Shown: piece by piece, positions 1 to 8,470 of the stretch
Layout: each line of letters opens with the position of its first letter
Numbering within the stretch: the stretch's first letter is position 1
Source of the DNA: Bog-756 sp963699055
GTDB taxonomy: Bacteria > Actinomycetota > Acidimicrobiia > Acidimicrobiales > RAAP-2
DNA length: 64,000 nt
Assembly: GCA_963699055.1 (NCBI GenBank)
Contig: CAVOTA010000002.1
Location: 1,240,001-1,304,000, forward strand
Reading direction: 5' to 3'
Notes under the pieces: model-generated
What the model was told of the DNA's origin: nothing
The model's database searches: none
Seen by the model: the letters and a program-made list of their open reading frames with translations, nothing else
Program-made: the position numbers and the translations under genes

Positions 1-412
1 CGTCATCGGGCGATTCGCGGTTCGGCTCGTCGCAGAACGCCGCCCGGAACGGAACGCCGATCGAGACCAGCCAGTCGAAGTGGTCGGGCGAACCCTCGCA
101 GTAGGCGTCCAGTCGATCGTCGTCGACCTCCGGCCCGAGCGCCGCCCGCAGGAATGCCGCCATGTTCGCCGGTGAGTCCTCGAAGCCACAAGCGACCTGG
201 AGCTCCGTGCCACCTCCGAGGTAGACGAGACCACCGGACTGGGCCGACGTCCCTCCCGGCCCCCCGCTCCGTTCCACAGCCAGGACATCCGCTCCCGCCT
301 GCCGTGCCCCCACCACCGCCGATGCTCCCGCCACCCCCAGGCCGACGACCACCACGTCGATCGTCTCGTCGAAGCGAACCTCCCGGACGTCGATCGCCGG
401 GATCAGCTCCAT
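1..412 (-). CDS. FAD-binding dehydrogenase (KstD/fumarate-reductase flavoprotein type), N-terminal part
   Basis: Partial gene: the reading frame starts with ATG at 412 and runs off the left edge after 137 codons. The start MELIPAIDVREV is followed by a beta strand DVVVVGLGVAGASAV holding the GxGxxG dinucleotide motif, then an acidic residue in VLAVERSGGPGG and the GGTSAQSGGLVYLGGGT stretch that lines the FAD in the 3-ketosteroid dehydrogenase / fumarate reductase flavoprotein family. Such enzymes remove or add hydrogens alpha-beta to a carbonyl, often in steroid breakdown in actinobacteria. The substrate cannot be told from the fragment. Third codon positions are strongly G/C in this frame, and the overlapping frames look non-coding. 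Confidence 0.8.
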   Translation of the reverse strand, partial: MELIPAIDVREVRFDETIDVVVVGLGVAGASAVVGARQAGADVLAVERSGGPGGTSAQSGGLVYLGGGTELQVACGFEDSPANMAAFLRAALGPEVDDDRLDAYCEGSPDHFDWLVSIGVPFRAAFCDEPNRESPDD

Positions 413-770
413 CGGTCGACCCGAACCGGATCAGGACCCGGCACCCGGCTCCGCAGGCGTGTCCCCGCCCGGCGGCCCATCGATGCGCTGCGGGCTGCGG
501 CGACGGTCGCCGAGCAGGCACTCCTCCGACTGCGGTCCGCCGCCCATCCATCGCCGGAACGTCGAGTCGGCCCGTTGCCCATCAGCGCAGTATGGCAGTC
601 ATCGACGGGGTGGCCCACGTCCACACTGCGGTCAGGTGCGCTCGGCGATGCCCCGCTCGGGAAAGGTGCGCCCCTGATGACGGCTGCGACGGATCCACGG
701 CCGGGGAACATGTCCAGGCACCGGTGTCATTCCGGGGGCCAATCCGCCCGGACTCCGCTCCCACGAGACC
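413..770. other. Intergenic, no gene recognised
   Basis: About 360 bases between the start of the FAD dehydrogenase and the stop of the ABC permease. Open frames exist on both strands but their translations are arginine/proline-rich, have no family resemblance and no ribosome binding site. The stretch probably holds the promoter of the leftward flavoprotein gene; I see no certain element in it. Confidence 0.5.
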
Positions 771-1757
771 TCACGCCAGTCGGACGCCACGGGGCACGCG
801 CAACCTCGGCGTACGCAGCCGCCGCACGCCTACCCACAGCAGGACGCCTGCGATGACGAGGTCGAACGCGAGGCCGTAGGGCCAGACCGGGGCACCACCC
901 GGCTGGGAGCTGTCCGCGTTCTCCTCCTCGCGTATCCCTCGTCGGATGCCCCCGAGGACGTCACCCGTGAGAAGTTCGGTCTGGCAGATCACCCTGGGCG
1001 AAGCGGTCGACGGCTGCGAAGGTGCACTGCCCGGGAACTCGATCCCCGATCCTCCTACCACCGTGTAACAGGTCCTGGTGGTCGGAGCTGCCGGTGCGGC
1101 ATCCGCCAGGATCACGAACGGGTTGGCGACGAGGGGCTGCCAGACCAGTCCGCCGCCCGACGGCTCGTCGATCGCCGAGACCAGTCCCGACAGTACGAGC
1201 GTGCCCACGGCCAGGACGAAGACGACGACGTACGTCAGCACGCTCGATGTGGTGCTTCGGGTGAGGATGGCCGACAGGCCGAGCCCGATGGCGCAGATGA
1301 TTCCCAGGAGCAGCATCATCACCAGGCTCACCACCAGCACCTGCCAAAGTGTGATGCCGCCCTGGATCATCGCCCAGATGGTGATGGGCGCCGAGACGAT
1401 CACGAAGACGCAGGCCGTTCCCCAGGCAGCCAGCAGCTTTCCACCGATGATGTCGGTCGGCCGCAGTTCGGTCACCTGGAGAACGCCCAACCTCCCCTGC
1501 TCCCGATCCCCGTTGACCGACTGCGACGTCAACGCCGGAACGATGAACAGCGCCAGTGCCAGCATGAACAGTTGCAGTCCACCGAACAGCACGGTCCCCT
1601 CATGGCCCTGATAGCCCGCAGACCGACGGACGACCAGTTCGAGGAGCACCGAGAAGAGGACGAGGCCGAGGAACCAGCTCGCGAGGAGCCACCGCCAGCG
1701 ACCGGCCCGGAACCGCAACATCAGTTCCAATCGAGCCATCGTCGTCATCCTGGTCAT
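771..1757 (-). CDS. ABC-2 type transporter permease
   Basis: A 328-residue integral membrane protein, the channel half of an exporter whose ATPase is the gene just upstream. The ATG at 1757 overlaps the ATPase stop as ATGA, which fixes this start and implies coupled translation; a longer frame to 1814 is open but would overlap further. About six hydrophobic segments are visible: one near residue 30, one near 65-85, four between 120 and 210, and a last one near 300. A loop of roughly 80 residues containing two cysteines precedes the last helix and is probably outside the cell. The layout matches ABC-2/NatB-type permeases (DREQGRLGVLQVTEL region). The exported substrate is unknown. Confidence 0.85.
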   Translation of the reverse strand: MTRMTTMARLELMLRFRAGRWRWLLASWFLGLVLFSVLLELVVRRSAGYQGHEGTVLFGGLQLFMLALALFIVPALTSQSVNGDREQGRLGVLQVTELRPTDIIGGKLLAAWGTACVFVIVSAPITIWAMIQGGITLWQVLVVSLVMMLLLGIICAIGLGLSAILTRSTTSSVLTYVVVFVLAVGTLVLSGLVSAIDEPSGGGLVWQPLVANPFVILADAAPAAPTTRTCYTVVGGSGIEFPGSAPSQPSTASPRVICQTELLTGDVLGGIRRGIREEENADSSQPGGAPVWPYGLAFDLVIAGVLLWVGVRRLRTPRLRVPRGVRLA

Positions 1758-2716
1758 TCCGGCACCGTCAGCTCGAAGTAGGTCGCCTCCAAGGAGGTCT
1801 CCACCGGTCCACACGACACGACCGCCACCCCGGCGTGGACCAGTCCGGCGATCAGCGAGGCGGCAGCCCGGTCCGAGTCCAGCATGACGTCGACGCCGCG
1901 CGCACTGTTCGACATGACCACGACTCCGAGTTCGCCAAGTGCCGTTGCCAACCGCGTGTCGTCGAGCGAACGGATCCGCCAGGTCCGGAGTGTCCGAGCG
2001 TCGGAGGGTCCGGCCATCCGTCGCGCGCCGACGGTGATCCCGCGGTCGATGAACACGACGTGGTCGGCCATCTGCTCCAGGTCAGCGAGCAGATGGCTGG
2101 ACACGATCACCGCCGTTCCCCGCTCGGCCAGCACCCGGACCAGGCGCAGGAACTCGGCCCGGCTGGTGGGATCGAGACCGGCGGTCGGCTCGTCCAGCAG
2201 CAGCACGGTGGGCTCGTGGACCAGCGCGCTCGCAAAGGCGAGGCGCTGCTTCTGGCCCCGGGACAGGACGTGCACCGGGCGATCCGCCCATTCCTGCATG
2301 CGCACCAGATCGAGCATCGAGGCCGCCCGCTCCGCCGCCGACGTTCTCGACAGGCTGCGTGCCTCACCGGAGAACGCGAGGTACTCACGCGCCGTGAGGT
2401 TCTCGTAGAACCCGAACACGTCAGGGACCCAGCCGAGCAGGCGTCTGACCTTGGCGCTGTCGGTCAGCGGGTCGAGGCCGGAGATACGCACCAGTCCCTG
2501 GTCGGGTGCGAGCAGTGTGGCCAGGATGAGGAGCAGGGTCGTCTTGCCGGCTCCGTTCGGGCCGACCATCCCCGTGACCTCGCCGAAGGCGGCGGTGAAG
2601 TCGACGCCCCGGAGCGCTTCTGCCGATCCGAAGCTGCGACGGACGCCGGACACGACCACCGCGGGCTCGACGCCGACCCCGGGCTCAGAGGTGCTCGATC
2701 CCTCGCTGCCCACCAT
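1754..2716 (-). CDS. ABC transporter ATP-binding protein
   Basis: A 320-residue ATPase subunit of an ABC-2 exporter. It shows Walker A GPNGAGKTT, signature LSRGQKQR, Walker B VLLLDEPTAGLD and the switch histidine in SSH. The C-terminal 90 residues after the ATPase core form the extra domain often seen in CcmA/NatA-type proteins. The ATG at 2716 is preferred because GGAGG lies 5 bases upstream; GTG at 2755 is an alternative. The gene overlaps the downstream permease by four bases, so the two form one operon. A divergent small monooxygenase gene lies on the other side. Confidence 0.88.
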   Translation of the reverse strand: MVGSEGSSTSEPGVGVEPAVVVSGVRRSFGSAEALRGVDFTAAFGEVTGMVGPNGAGKTTLLLILATLLAPDQGLVRISGLDPLTDSAKVRRLLGWVPDVFGFYENLTAREYLAFSGEARSLSRTSAAERAASMLDLVRMQEWADRPVHVLSRGQKQRLAFASALVHEPTVLLLDEPTAGLDPTSRAEFLRLVRVLAERGTAVIVSSHLLADLEQMADHVVFIDRGITVGARRMAGPSDARTLRTWRIRSLDDTRLATALGELGVVVMSNSARGVDVMLDSDRAAASLIAGLVHAGVAVVSCGPVETSLEATYFELTVPE

Positions 2717-2936
2717 CAGGTCCTCCGAACTTCCATCCGGTGACGAAGCAGTCACGGCCCCTCGTCGTGCGTGATCGACGCTAGCGCAGGGGTACCTGAC
2801 GTGGATCGGATCCCGGTCGCGCCCCTGTGCTGATGGGTCCGTCCTCTCCCTGGACGGCCCCACGATCCAATTCTACAATTCGCCGATTCGTGCCGGCTGC
2901 CCCGCATGGGGCTCCGATCCGGCGAGGGAGGTGCGG

Positions 2937-3245
2937 GTGGGTCGGTTCGCGCAGCACACGCAACTGGTGGCCACCACGGGGAATGCAGATCGACTGGTCC
3001 GAAAATTCCTCGACTCGGTCGAGATCCAACGCGAGAACCCGGCCTGCGAGTTGATGATCGTCGGGAGATCTCCTGAGGATGACCATGTCGTCTTCCTGAC
3101 CGAGGTGTGGTCGAGCGAATCCGAGTGGGAGCACGCTCGGTCACGTCCCGTCATCGCAGCCTGGGCCGAGGAGATGCCGTCACTGGTGGCGGAGCCTCCG
3201 CAGAGCGTCCGGTTCGAGCCGCTCGGCGGGAAGGGGCTTTCGTAG
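2937..3245 (+). CDS. Antibiotic biosynthesis monooxygenase (ABM) domain protein
   Basis: A 102-residue single-domain protein of the ABM ferredoxin-like fold: opening strand FAQHTQLVATTGNADRL, then ENPACELMIVGRSPEDDHVVFLTEVWSS, and a helix with the HARSRPVIAAW pattern that replaces the usual HxxS/T. The family includes cofactor-free quinol monooxygenases such as YgiN and haem-degrading enzymes; many members have no known substrate. GTG at 2937 is chosen because GAGGGAGG ends 5 bases upstream; GTG at 2931 in the same frame would overlap that site. It is divergent from the ABC exporter and alone. Confidence 0.8.
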   Translation: MGRFAQHTQLVATTGNADRLVRKFLDSVEIQRENPACELMIVGRSPEDDHVVFLTEVWSSESEWEHARSRPVIAAWAEEMPSLVAEPPQSVRFEPLGGKGLS

Positions 3246-3341
3246 CCGGACCGCGGGTCGGTACCTGGGTGCACCGCCCGGGCCCGCACCTGTCGGGCGA
3301 GTCCCGTGTTCGCTGCGGGCTGCCGGTCGGTGGTCGGCGGC

Positions 3342-3971
3342 CTACGTCCGCCGCTCGGCGGCAAGGTAGAGACGACCGGTCTGGTGTTCGAGCTCGAGAG
3401 GTTCCCGCCGCTGCGCCATGGTCACGCGCAGTCCCGACGTCCGGGTCGCCTCCTCCAACTCCTCGAGACCGAACAGCGTCGCCACGAACGGGACGGCGTG
3501 TCCGAGGAACTCCTGTTGCTCGACCAACCCCTGGCCCTCGTGGGCGGCGAGCAGCAGCCGACCCCCCGGGCGCAGCACCCGACGCACCTCCGTGAGTGCC
3601 GAACCCAGCTCCGGTCGCGGAAGGTGGATGAGTGAGTAGAAGGCCACGACGCCGCCGAGCGATGCCTCGGCGAACGGGAGCCGGCGGAGGTCGGAGACGA
3701 CCGCACCGTCCAGATGCCGAGCGGCGAGCTTCGCCATCTCGCGGCTGATGTCGACGCCGATCACGGTCCGGCCGGGGGACCGGACGAAACGACCGATCTG
3801 GCCCGGGCCGCAACCGAGATCTGCGATCGGACCGTCCGTGGCCCCGATGAAGGCGCGCAGCATCGCCTGATCCTGTGGTTTGCCGTCGAGCTCATCGAGG
3901 AACCTGATCTCGTAGTCACGCGCCACGGTGTCGTACGACGAAGCAAGGTGGTCCCAGGTCACGCGGACCAT
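3342..3971 (-). CDS. Class I SAM-dependent methyltransferase
   Basis: A 209-residue methyltransferase of the Methyltransf_11 type. Motif I is ADLGCGPGQIGR (about residue 50), the acidic residue after strand 2 is in VIGVDIS, motif II/post-II is VVAFYSLIHLP, and a RVLRPGGRLLLA strand follows, all in the usual order and spacing. The small-molecule substrate is not indicated. ATG at 3971 is preceded by a GGAGGAGGGAC ribosome site, which excludes the longer open frame to 4235. Convergent with the ABM gene. Confidence 0.88.
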   Translation of the reverse strand: MVRVTWDHLASSYDTVARDYEIRFLDELDGKPQDQAMLRAFIGATDGPIADLGCGPGQIGRFVRSPGRTVIGVDISREMAKLAARHLDGAVVSDLRRLPFAEASLGGVVAFYSLIHLPRPELGSALTEVRRVLRPGGRLLLAAHEGQGLVEQQEFLGHAVPFVATLFGLEELEEATRTSGLRVTMAQRREPLELEHQTGRLYLAAERRT

Positions 3972-4385
3972 CGTCCCTCCTCCTCCCCCTCGTGTCGACA
4001 CCCGGTGAGGAGGCGACCTCCGCTGCGCCCGCTGGGCCACCCACCCGACCCCCGTCTCGTCCCTGGCGCTCGCCTCGCCCGTGGACCACGCGGGACCGGG
4101 GGCATGGCGCCCGATGGGGCGAGAGCCGTCGTCGGCGAGCGAGACCCGTTGTCGGTGAGTGGGCCGGGTCCTGGGAGGGGCGCGACCTCGTGGGCTCTCT
4201 GAGCCAGTTGACCGAGGACGTGAGCTCCGACCCACCGCTCGCGACCGACGTCGCTCACCGGCGCAAGGAAGGGCTTCACCGCAAGCAGGCGCCCTGCCTG
4301 TTAAAGCGGGAGGGTCAGCGTCTGATCCCTGACCCGCGATTCGAGGTCGAAGGGAGCTACCTCGGTGTCGACACCACGGTCACGG
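3972..4385. other. Intergenic with two GTGTCGACAC palindromes
   Basis: No gene could be supported in these 414 bases. Two copies of the palindrome GTGTCGACAC occur, at 3992-4001 (20 bases upstream of the methyltransferase start) and, extended to GGTGTCGACACC, at 4364-4375. They may be binding sites for one regulator, but the 10-bp core includes a SalI site and could recur by chance in GC-rich DNA. Confidence 0.4.
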
Positions 4386-4592
4386 CTACTCGGGCTCCAC
4401 GTGCGCCGGACCGAAGCCCGGGGGAGCCGTCCGGTCGGCGAGCACGGCAACTCGAGGGCGGGGCAGTTCAGGATGGAGTTCGGCCGCGGTGACCATGGCG
4501 TCCTCGGGATCCCAGGCCTCGACGACCTCGGCCACGAAGTCGAATCGCCCCATTCTCCCCCAGGTGACGATGAATCGGTGAGGGCCGGCCAC
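4386..4592 (-). CDS. Small hypothetical protein
   Basis: Frame encoding about 68 residues with an alternating pattern, FIVTWGRMGRFDF then VVEAWDPEDAMVTAAELHPELPRP, which looks like a real small alpha/beta protein and has G/C-rich third positions. The start is uncertain: GTG at 4592 or TTG at 4625 are possible and neither has a clear ribosome site. No family is recognised. It lies downstream of the alpha/beta hydrolase on the same strand. Confidence 0.4.
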   Translation of the reverse strand: MAGPHRFIVTWGRMGRFDFVAEVVEAWDPEDAMVTAAELHPELPRPRVAVLADRTAPPGFGPAHVEPE

Positions 4593-4764
4593 GCGGTAAG
4601 CGTAGTGACGTCCGACCGAGGACAACGCCGTACTCAGGAACGGGGATCGTCCACGATGTTCGCCACCGGTTCCTTCGGCGGTACGACCGCACAGGCGCCG
4701 ATCCCGGTCCGGAGCATGGGCGGGGCCTGAGCGGGGTCGGGACGACCCGGCCCCGTGTACCGGC

Positions 4765-5442
4765 TCACCCCAGGTCGAGGAACCGCATGGTGGCGTCGAT
4801 GACACCGAAGTCGGACGGCGTGGCGAAGTGGTCCACGCCCGGTACCGCCACCAGGGTGGCCGAGGGCAGGGCCTCGACCAGGCGGTCGGCCGACGGCACG
4901 AAGTCGTCCTCGCCGAGCACCACCAGGACCGGGCAGGTCACCACGGCGAGGTCCTCCGGGGTGAACCGGGGCGGCGTCCGACGGAGGAAGGCGGCGAGCA
5001 CCGCCGGGTCGTTGCCGGTCGAGGCGGCCAGACGGGTGAACACCCGGGCCTGGACGTTCTCCGGGGTGTCGCCGGACTCCAGCGCCTCGATGACCGGCGA
5101 GCTGTCCGACTCCTCGAACACGTTGTCGCCCACGCCGAGCAGGACGAGCCGGTCGAACCGCTCCGGGTGGGCGACCGCGATCCGGAGCAGGATCTGGGCC
5201 CCGGCCGAGAACCCGACGGCCGACATCCGGTCGGGCAGCTCCGAGGCGACCTCCTCCTCGACCGAACCGTAGGCCGCTGGATCGGTGGACCGGTCGGAGG
5301 CCCCGTGACCGGGCAGATCGATGGCCGGCACGGTGCACCCGACGTCGGACAGGATGTCCACCCACCCGGTCTGCACCCAGTTGTGGTCGAAGGTCGACCC
5401 GAACCCATGGAGCAGCACGAGTGGAGCAGGGGTTGGCGGCAC
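4765..5442 (-). CDS. Alpha/beta hydrolase
   Basis: A 225-residue cytoplasmic alpha/beta-hydrolase fold enzyme without a signal peptide. It shows the oxyanion motif LLHGFGS near the N-terminus, nucleophile elbow VGFSAGA (serine near residue 79), the acid in VLGEDDFVPSAD and the catalytic histidine in PGVDHFATP near the C-terminus, so the triad is complete. The cap insert is short. Family members hydrolyse esters, lactones, epoxides or C-C bonds; the substrate is not evident. Start is GTG at 5442. The gene stands divergent from the next rightward pair. Confidence 0.88.
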   Translation of the reverse strand: MPPTPAPLVLLHGFGSTFDHNWVQTGWVDILSDVGCTVPAIDLPGHGASDRSTDPAAYGSVEEEVASELPDRMSAVGFSAGAQILLRIAVAHPERFDRLVLLGVGDNVFEESDSSPVIEALESGDTPENVQARVFTRLAASTGNDPAVLAAFLRRTPPRFTPEDLAVVTCPVLVVLGEDDFVPSADRLVEALPSATLVAVPGVDHFATPSDFGVIDATMRFLDLG

Positions 5443-5552
5443 GGTCGCCGAACCTACCGCATCACCGCATGGATCGGCGACGTTCCCCGGCCGAATCCCT
5501 GGGCGCCCGGGTCACCCCGGCGCCTCGGTCGGGACGGCCGTAACCTTTCCCC

Positions 5553-6779
5553 ATGGGCCGCAAGGGTGACCTCCTCGAACTGATCGACGGTGCACCCGTC
5601 GGCGTCCGCACCCTCACCGGGTCGGTGTGGAAGTGGACCCACCACGAACGCTCGCAGCGGGCCTTCCATGCGCTCACCAGCGGCCGTGGGCTCTCGGTGG
5701 GCGTCGCCCGGTTCGGCGATCCGGGCGGAGACGCCCTCGACCAGCACTTCCGCATCTGGCTGGTACTCCCCGACCAGTGGCGGTTCGAGTCCGAGCACCA
5801 CCTGGACCTCCGGAACGGTCCGACCCGGTGGATCGGGAGTTCGACGCACATCACCGAGTTGACGCACGACCGGAGTGGCGTGGAGGAGACGGAGATCGGG
5901 ATGCTGATCACGTCCGGCAGCCGGCTCCTCGGTGCGCTGCAGTTCGGCGAGCCATCGGACGATGTCGTGGCCGGCCGGCCCTGCGTGAAGGTCGACGCCA
6001 CCGTCAGCACGGGCGTCGGTGGGGGACGACTCCTCCCGGGCATCGTTCGGCTGGGGGGCGTCGACCACACGTACTGGTTCGATGCCACCACCGGGATCGT
6101 CCTCCGCCACGTCGGACTCGTCGACGGAGAGGCGTGCTCCATCACGGAGTTCAAGGAGGTGCGGATCAACCCGCCCCTCACCGACCTGGACTTCGAGTTC
6201 GTCCCGCCCCCGGATGCGGTCGTCACCCGCCAGGTCGACCACCTGATCCAGATGGCCGAACGACGGGGCGTCGATCTCACGGGGGTCGATCGGGACGACC
6301 CGCGGGCCGTCCAGACGGCCCTCGGCGAGTCGATGCGTCCCGACCGGCCCACGCCTGCAGCGCGGCTGGAGATGCAGAAGGCCAAACACGTCCCGGTGGG
6401 AGGGCCCCCTGCGGACGAGACAGCCGCCCGGGAATCGATCGAGTACGCCTTCACCCACCACGACGAGGTCGACGCGTCCGGGGAGGACCTCGTCAACGTC
6501 CAGAGCGGCCGCCGCCTCGCCGGAGCGCTGCACGAGGCCCAGCAGCGGGTGCCCGCCGGTCCGGACTCCACCACCAGGATCCTCGTCGACGACGTCAAGT
6601 TCCTGCGCCCGGACGAGGCCGTCGTGTGGTTCTCGGTCGAGGTCGACGGAACGCGGTTCCCGATGGTGAACGGTCGGGAGGGTCGGGCGGTGGCGGCCGG
6701 CGGGAGGTGGCTGATCGAGCACGCCACGATCGCCGACCTGCTGGGGTTCGCCGGTGTGGTCGTGCCGCCGCCCGGGTGA
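5553..6779 (+). CDS. Hypothetical protein, LolA/RseB-like N-terminal and NTF2-like C-terminal regions
   Basis: A 408-residue protein with no signal peptide or membrane helix. Residues 1-220 resemble the LolA/RseB-like half-barrel: repeated strands and a TYWFDATTGIVLRHV strand typical of that fold. Residues 290-400 contain alternating strands DDVKFLRPDEAVVWFSVEV and a closing GRWLIEHATIADLL, as in NTF2/SnoaL-like domains. Both assignments are by pattern and tentative. The stop overlaps the GTG of the next gene (GTGA), so the two are translationally coupled. No function is proposed. Confidence 0.75.
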   Translation: MGRKGDLLELIDGAPVGVRTLTGSVWKWTHHERSQRAFHALTSGRGLSVGVARFGDPGGDALDQHFRIWLVLPDQWRFESEHHLDLRNGPTRWIGSSTHITELTHDRSGVEETEIGMLITSGSRLLGALQFGEPSDDVVAGRPCVKVDATVSTGVGGGRLLPGIVRLGGVDHTYWFDATTGIVLRHVGLVDGEACSITEFKEVRINPPLTDLDFEFVPPPDAVVTRQVDHLIQMAERRGVDLTGVDRDDPRAVQTALGESMRPDRPTPAARLEMQKAKHVPVGGPPADETAARESIEYAFTHHDEVDASGEDLVNVQSGRRLAGALHEAQQRVPAGPDSTTRILVDDVKFLRPDEAVVWFSVEVDGTRFPMVNGREGRAVAAGGRWLIEHATIADLLGFAGVVVPPPG

Positions 6780-7333
6780 CCTCCCGCTTCGACCTTCCTC
6801 CCGGCGTGCTCGGGGGCGCCGTCTTCAGCCCGGACCGCCGCTTCCGGTACTGGTTAGAACGACGCTGGGACGGCACCCTCCCCCAGTTCACCTTCGTCCT
6901 GCTCAACCCGTCTGCGGCGGGCGGTGACCGGGACGACATGACGAACCGGAGGCTCCACACCCTGACCGTCTCGAACGGTGGCGGAGGCTACGAACTGGTC
7001 AACCTGTTCGCCGTGGTCGACACGCACCAGGAGGGGCTCCACTATCCCGAGGCCATCGACGAGACGCCCGGTGCCAACGACGGATGGATCGCGGAGGCGG
7101 TCCAGCGGTCGGAGACCGTGGTCCTCGGATGGGGCGACGGGAGTGGCAAGGGCGTCGGTGGGTCGGCCCGCCGGGCCGGCATCAGGAAGCGGGCGCGGGA
7201 GGTCTGGCCACTCGTCCGGGATCACCGACCGACGTGCTTCGTGGTGATCGACAGTGGCGCTCCGGGTCATCCGGGACGGCTGCACGCGTCGACCCCGTGC
7301 ACGGCCTACTCGCCGAGTCCCGACTACCTGTAG
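6776..7333 (+). CDS. DUF1643 domain-containing protein
   Basis: A 185-residue protein matching the DUF1643 pattern: FVLLNPSAAG, then TNRRLHTLTV, YELVNLFAVV, and ETVVLGWGDGS with a late histidine region HPGRLHAS. DUF1643 proteins are soluble, often linked to mobile or defence regions, and have no proven function. The GTG at 6776 overlaps the preceding stop by 4 bases and is the only well placed start. A 9-bp hairpin downstream separates it from the convergent LysR gene. Confidence 0.82.
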   Translation: MTSRFDLPPGVLGGAVFSPDRRFRYWLERRWDGTLPQFTFVLLNPSAAGGDRDDMTNRRLHTLTVSNGGGGYELVNLFAVVDTHQEGLHYPEAIDETPGANDGWIAEAVQRSETVVLGWGDGSGKGVGGSARRAGIRKRAREVWPLVRDHRPTCFVVIDSGAPGHPGRLHASTPCTAYSPSPDYL

Positions 7334-7439
7334 GCGACGGTGTCGGTCCGGACGGGAGGCGACGGGTCGGTTCGCTCGGACACCTGAGCCCACCTCTGAG
7401 GCTCGCCCTGGACGTTCGCCTTCCGATGGCAGGCGGCCG

Positions 7440-7465
7440 GCACCTGCGGTGGTCATCGCAGGTGC
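7440..7465. terminator. Hairpin between convergent genes
   Basis: Perfect 9-bp inverted repeat GCACCTGCG / CGCAGGTGC with an 8-base loop, between the DUF1643 gene and the convergent LysR gene. There is no T-run, as is usual in high-GC actinobacteria. A bidirectional terminator is the likeliest role. Confidence 0.55.
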
Positions 7466-7545
7466 TCCGGTCGGAGCGCCGCCGGACGGACGACGTCGGC
7501 GGGAGCCGGAGGCCCCGTGACCCCTCCGGCCGGGGCACGGTCGCG

Positions 7546-8421
7546 TCAGCCCCTGGACAGCTCCAGGAAGCGCTCGGCAGCTGGGGACAGGACACCGTGT
7601 CGGTGTACGAGTGCCAGGTGCCGGACCGCGGGCGGGTTCGGTGCCGACACGACGGCTCCGGACCGTTCGGCAGATCGGGCGACCGCTTCGGGAACGAGGG
7701 CCGAACCAGCGCCCGCCAGGACCAGCGGAACGATCGCCTCCCGTTGGCTGGTGACGACGGCGAGGATCGAGGTGGTGGCACCGACCTCGAGCTGCTCGTC
7801 GAGCAGTCGGCGCGTGGACGTGCCCTGCGGAGCGGCCACGAAGGAGATGGCGTCCGGCCGTCGGTCGACGAGATCGCTCCCGTGATCGACGAGTTCGGTT
7901 CCGGGAGGATGGATGTACACCAGGGACTGGGAGCCGAAGTCGGCAGAGTCGAGCGAGGCCGGAACGTGGAGCGCATCGGTCAGGCCGAGCTCACAGGATC
8001 CCCCCTCCACCAGGTCGAAGAGTTCCTGCGTGTCCTCGGGGGCTGCCAGGTCGATCCGCACGCCGGGGTGGTGCCGGCGGAACCGCCCCACGAGCCCGGC
8101 CATCGGGTCGGCCGCCAGTGTGGGCAGACTGCAGATGCTGAGCGAACCGGCCATGACCCCGGCGACAGCTGCCACCGCGGCGCGTCCGGCTTCGACGTCG
8201 TGGAGCGCTTGGCGGGCCGGCCCGAGCAGGGCCACGCCCGCCGGCGTCAGTCGCACGCCCCGACCGGCACGCGAGAACAGCGCGGTTCCGAGTTCACGCT
8301 CCAGTTCCTTGACCGCAAGGGAGAGGGCTGGCTGGGAGACGAACACGGCCTTCGCCGCCGCGGTGAAGCCCCCGTGGTCCACGACGGCGACGAAGTGACG
8401 GAGCCGGTTCGTATCGATCAG
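7546..8421 (-). CDS. LysR-family transcriptional regulator
   Basis: About 291 residues. The N-terminal winged helix is clear (RLRHFVAVVDHGGFTAAAK then VSQPALSLAVKELE), followed by a PBP2-like effector domain. An in-frame TAA lies six bases upstream of a CTG at 8421, and no ATG or GTG precedes the first recognition helices; a GTG at 8382 would cut off half of the DNA-binding domain. The real start is therefore probably CTG at 8421 or the ATC two codons on (family N-termini often read MDTNRLRHF). It is divergent from a DHA2 efflux pump that it probably controls. Confidence 0.85.
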   Translation of the reverse strand: MIDTNRLRHFVAVVDHGGFTAAAKAVFVSQPALSLAVKELERELGTALFSRAGRGVRLTPAGVALLGPARQALHDVEAGRAAVAAVAGVMAGSLSICSLPTLAADPMAGLVGRFRRHHPGVRIDLAAPEDTQELFDLVEGGSCELGLTDALHVPASLDSADFGSQSLVYIHPPGTELVDHGSDLVDRRPDAISFVAAPQGTSTRRLLDEQLEVGATTSILAVVTSQREAIVPLVLAGAGSALVPEAVARSAERSGAVVSAPNPPAVRHLALVHRHGVLSPAAERFLELSRG

Positions 8422-8439
8422 TTCAGCTTATCGAACTGA
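8418..8439. promoter_or_regulatory. LysR-type operator in the divergent promoter
   Basis: Interrupted palindrome TCAGTTC-N8-GAACTGA, which contains a T-N11-A core typical of LysR boxes. It sits between the LysR gene and the MFS gene and overlaps the LysR translation start, so bound regulator would also repress its own gene. Direct sequence observation; the link to this regulator is inferred from position. Confidence 0.6.
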
Positions 8440-8470
8440 GTAGGAATCGCTATTCGACTTCTGGATCGGC

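Noticed and set aside
3..551. Minus-strand frame of 182 codons at the left edge
   Set aside because: Arg/Gly-rich translation with no family signal; the overlapping minus frame ending at 412 reads as a clear FAD-binding protein.
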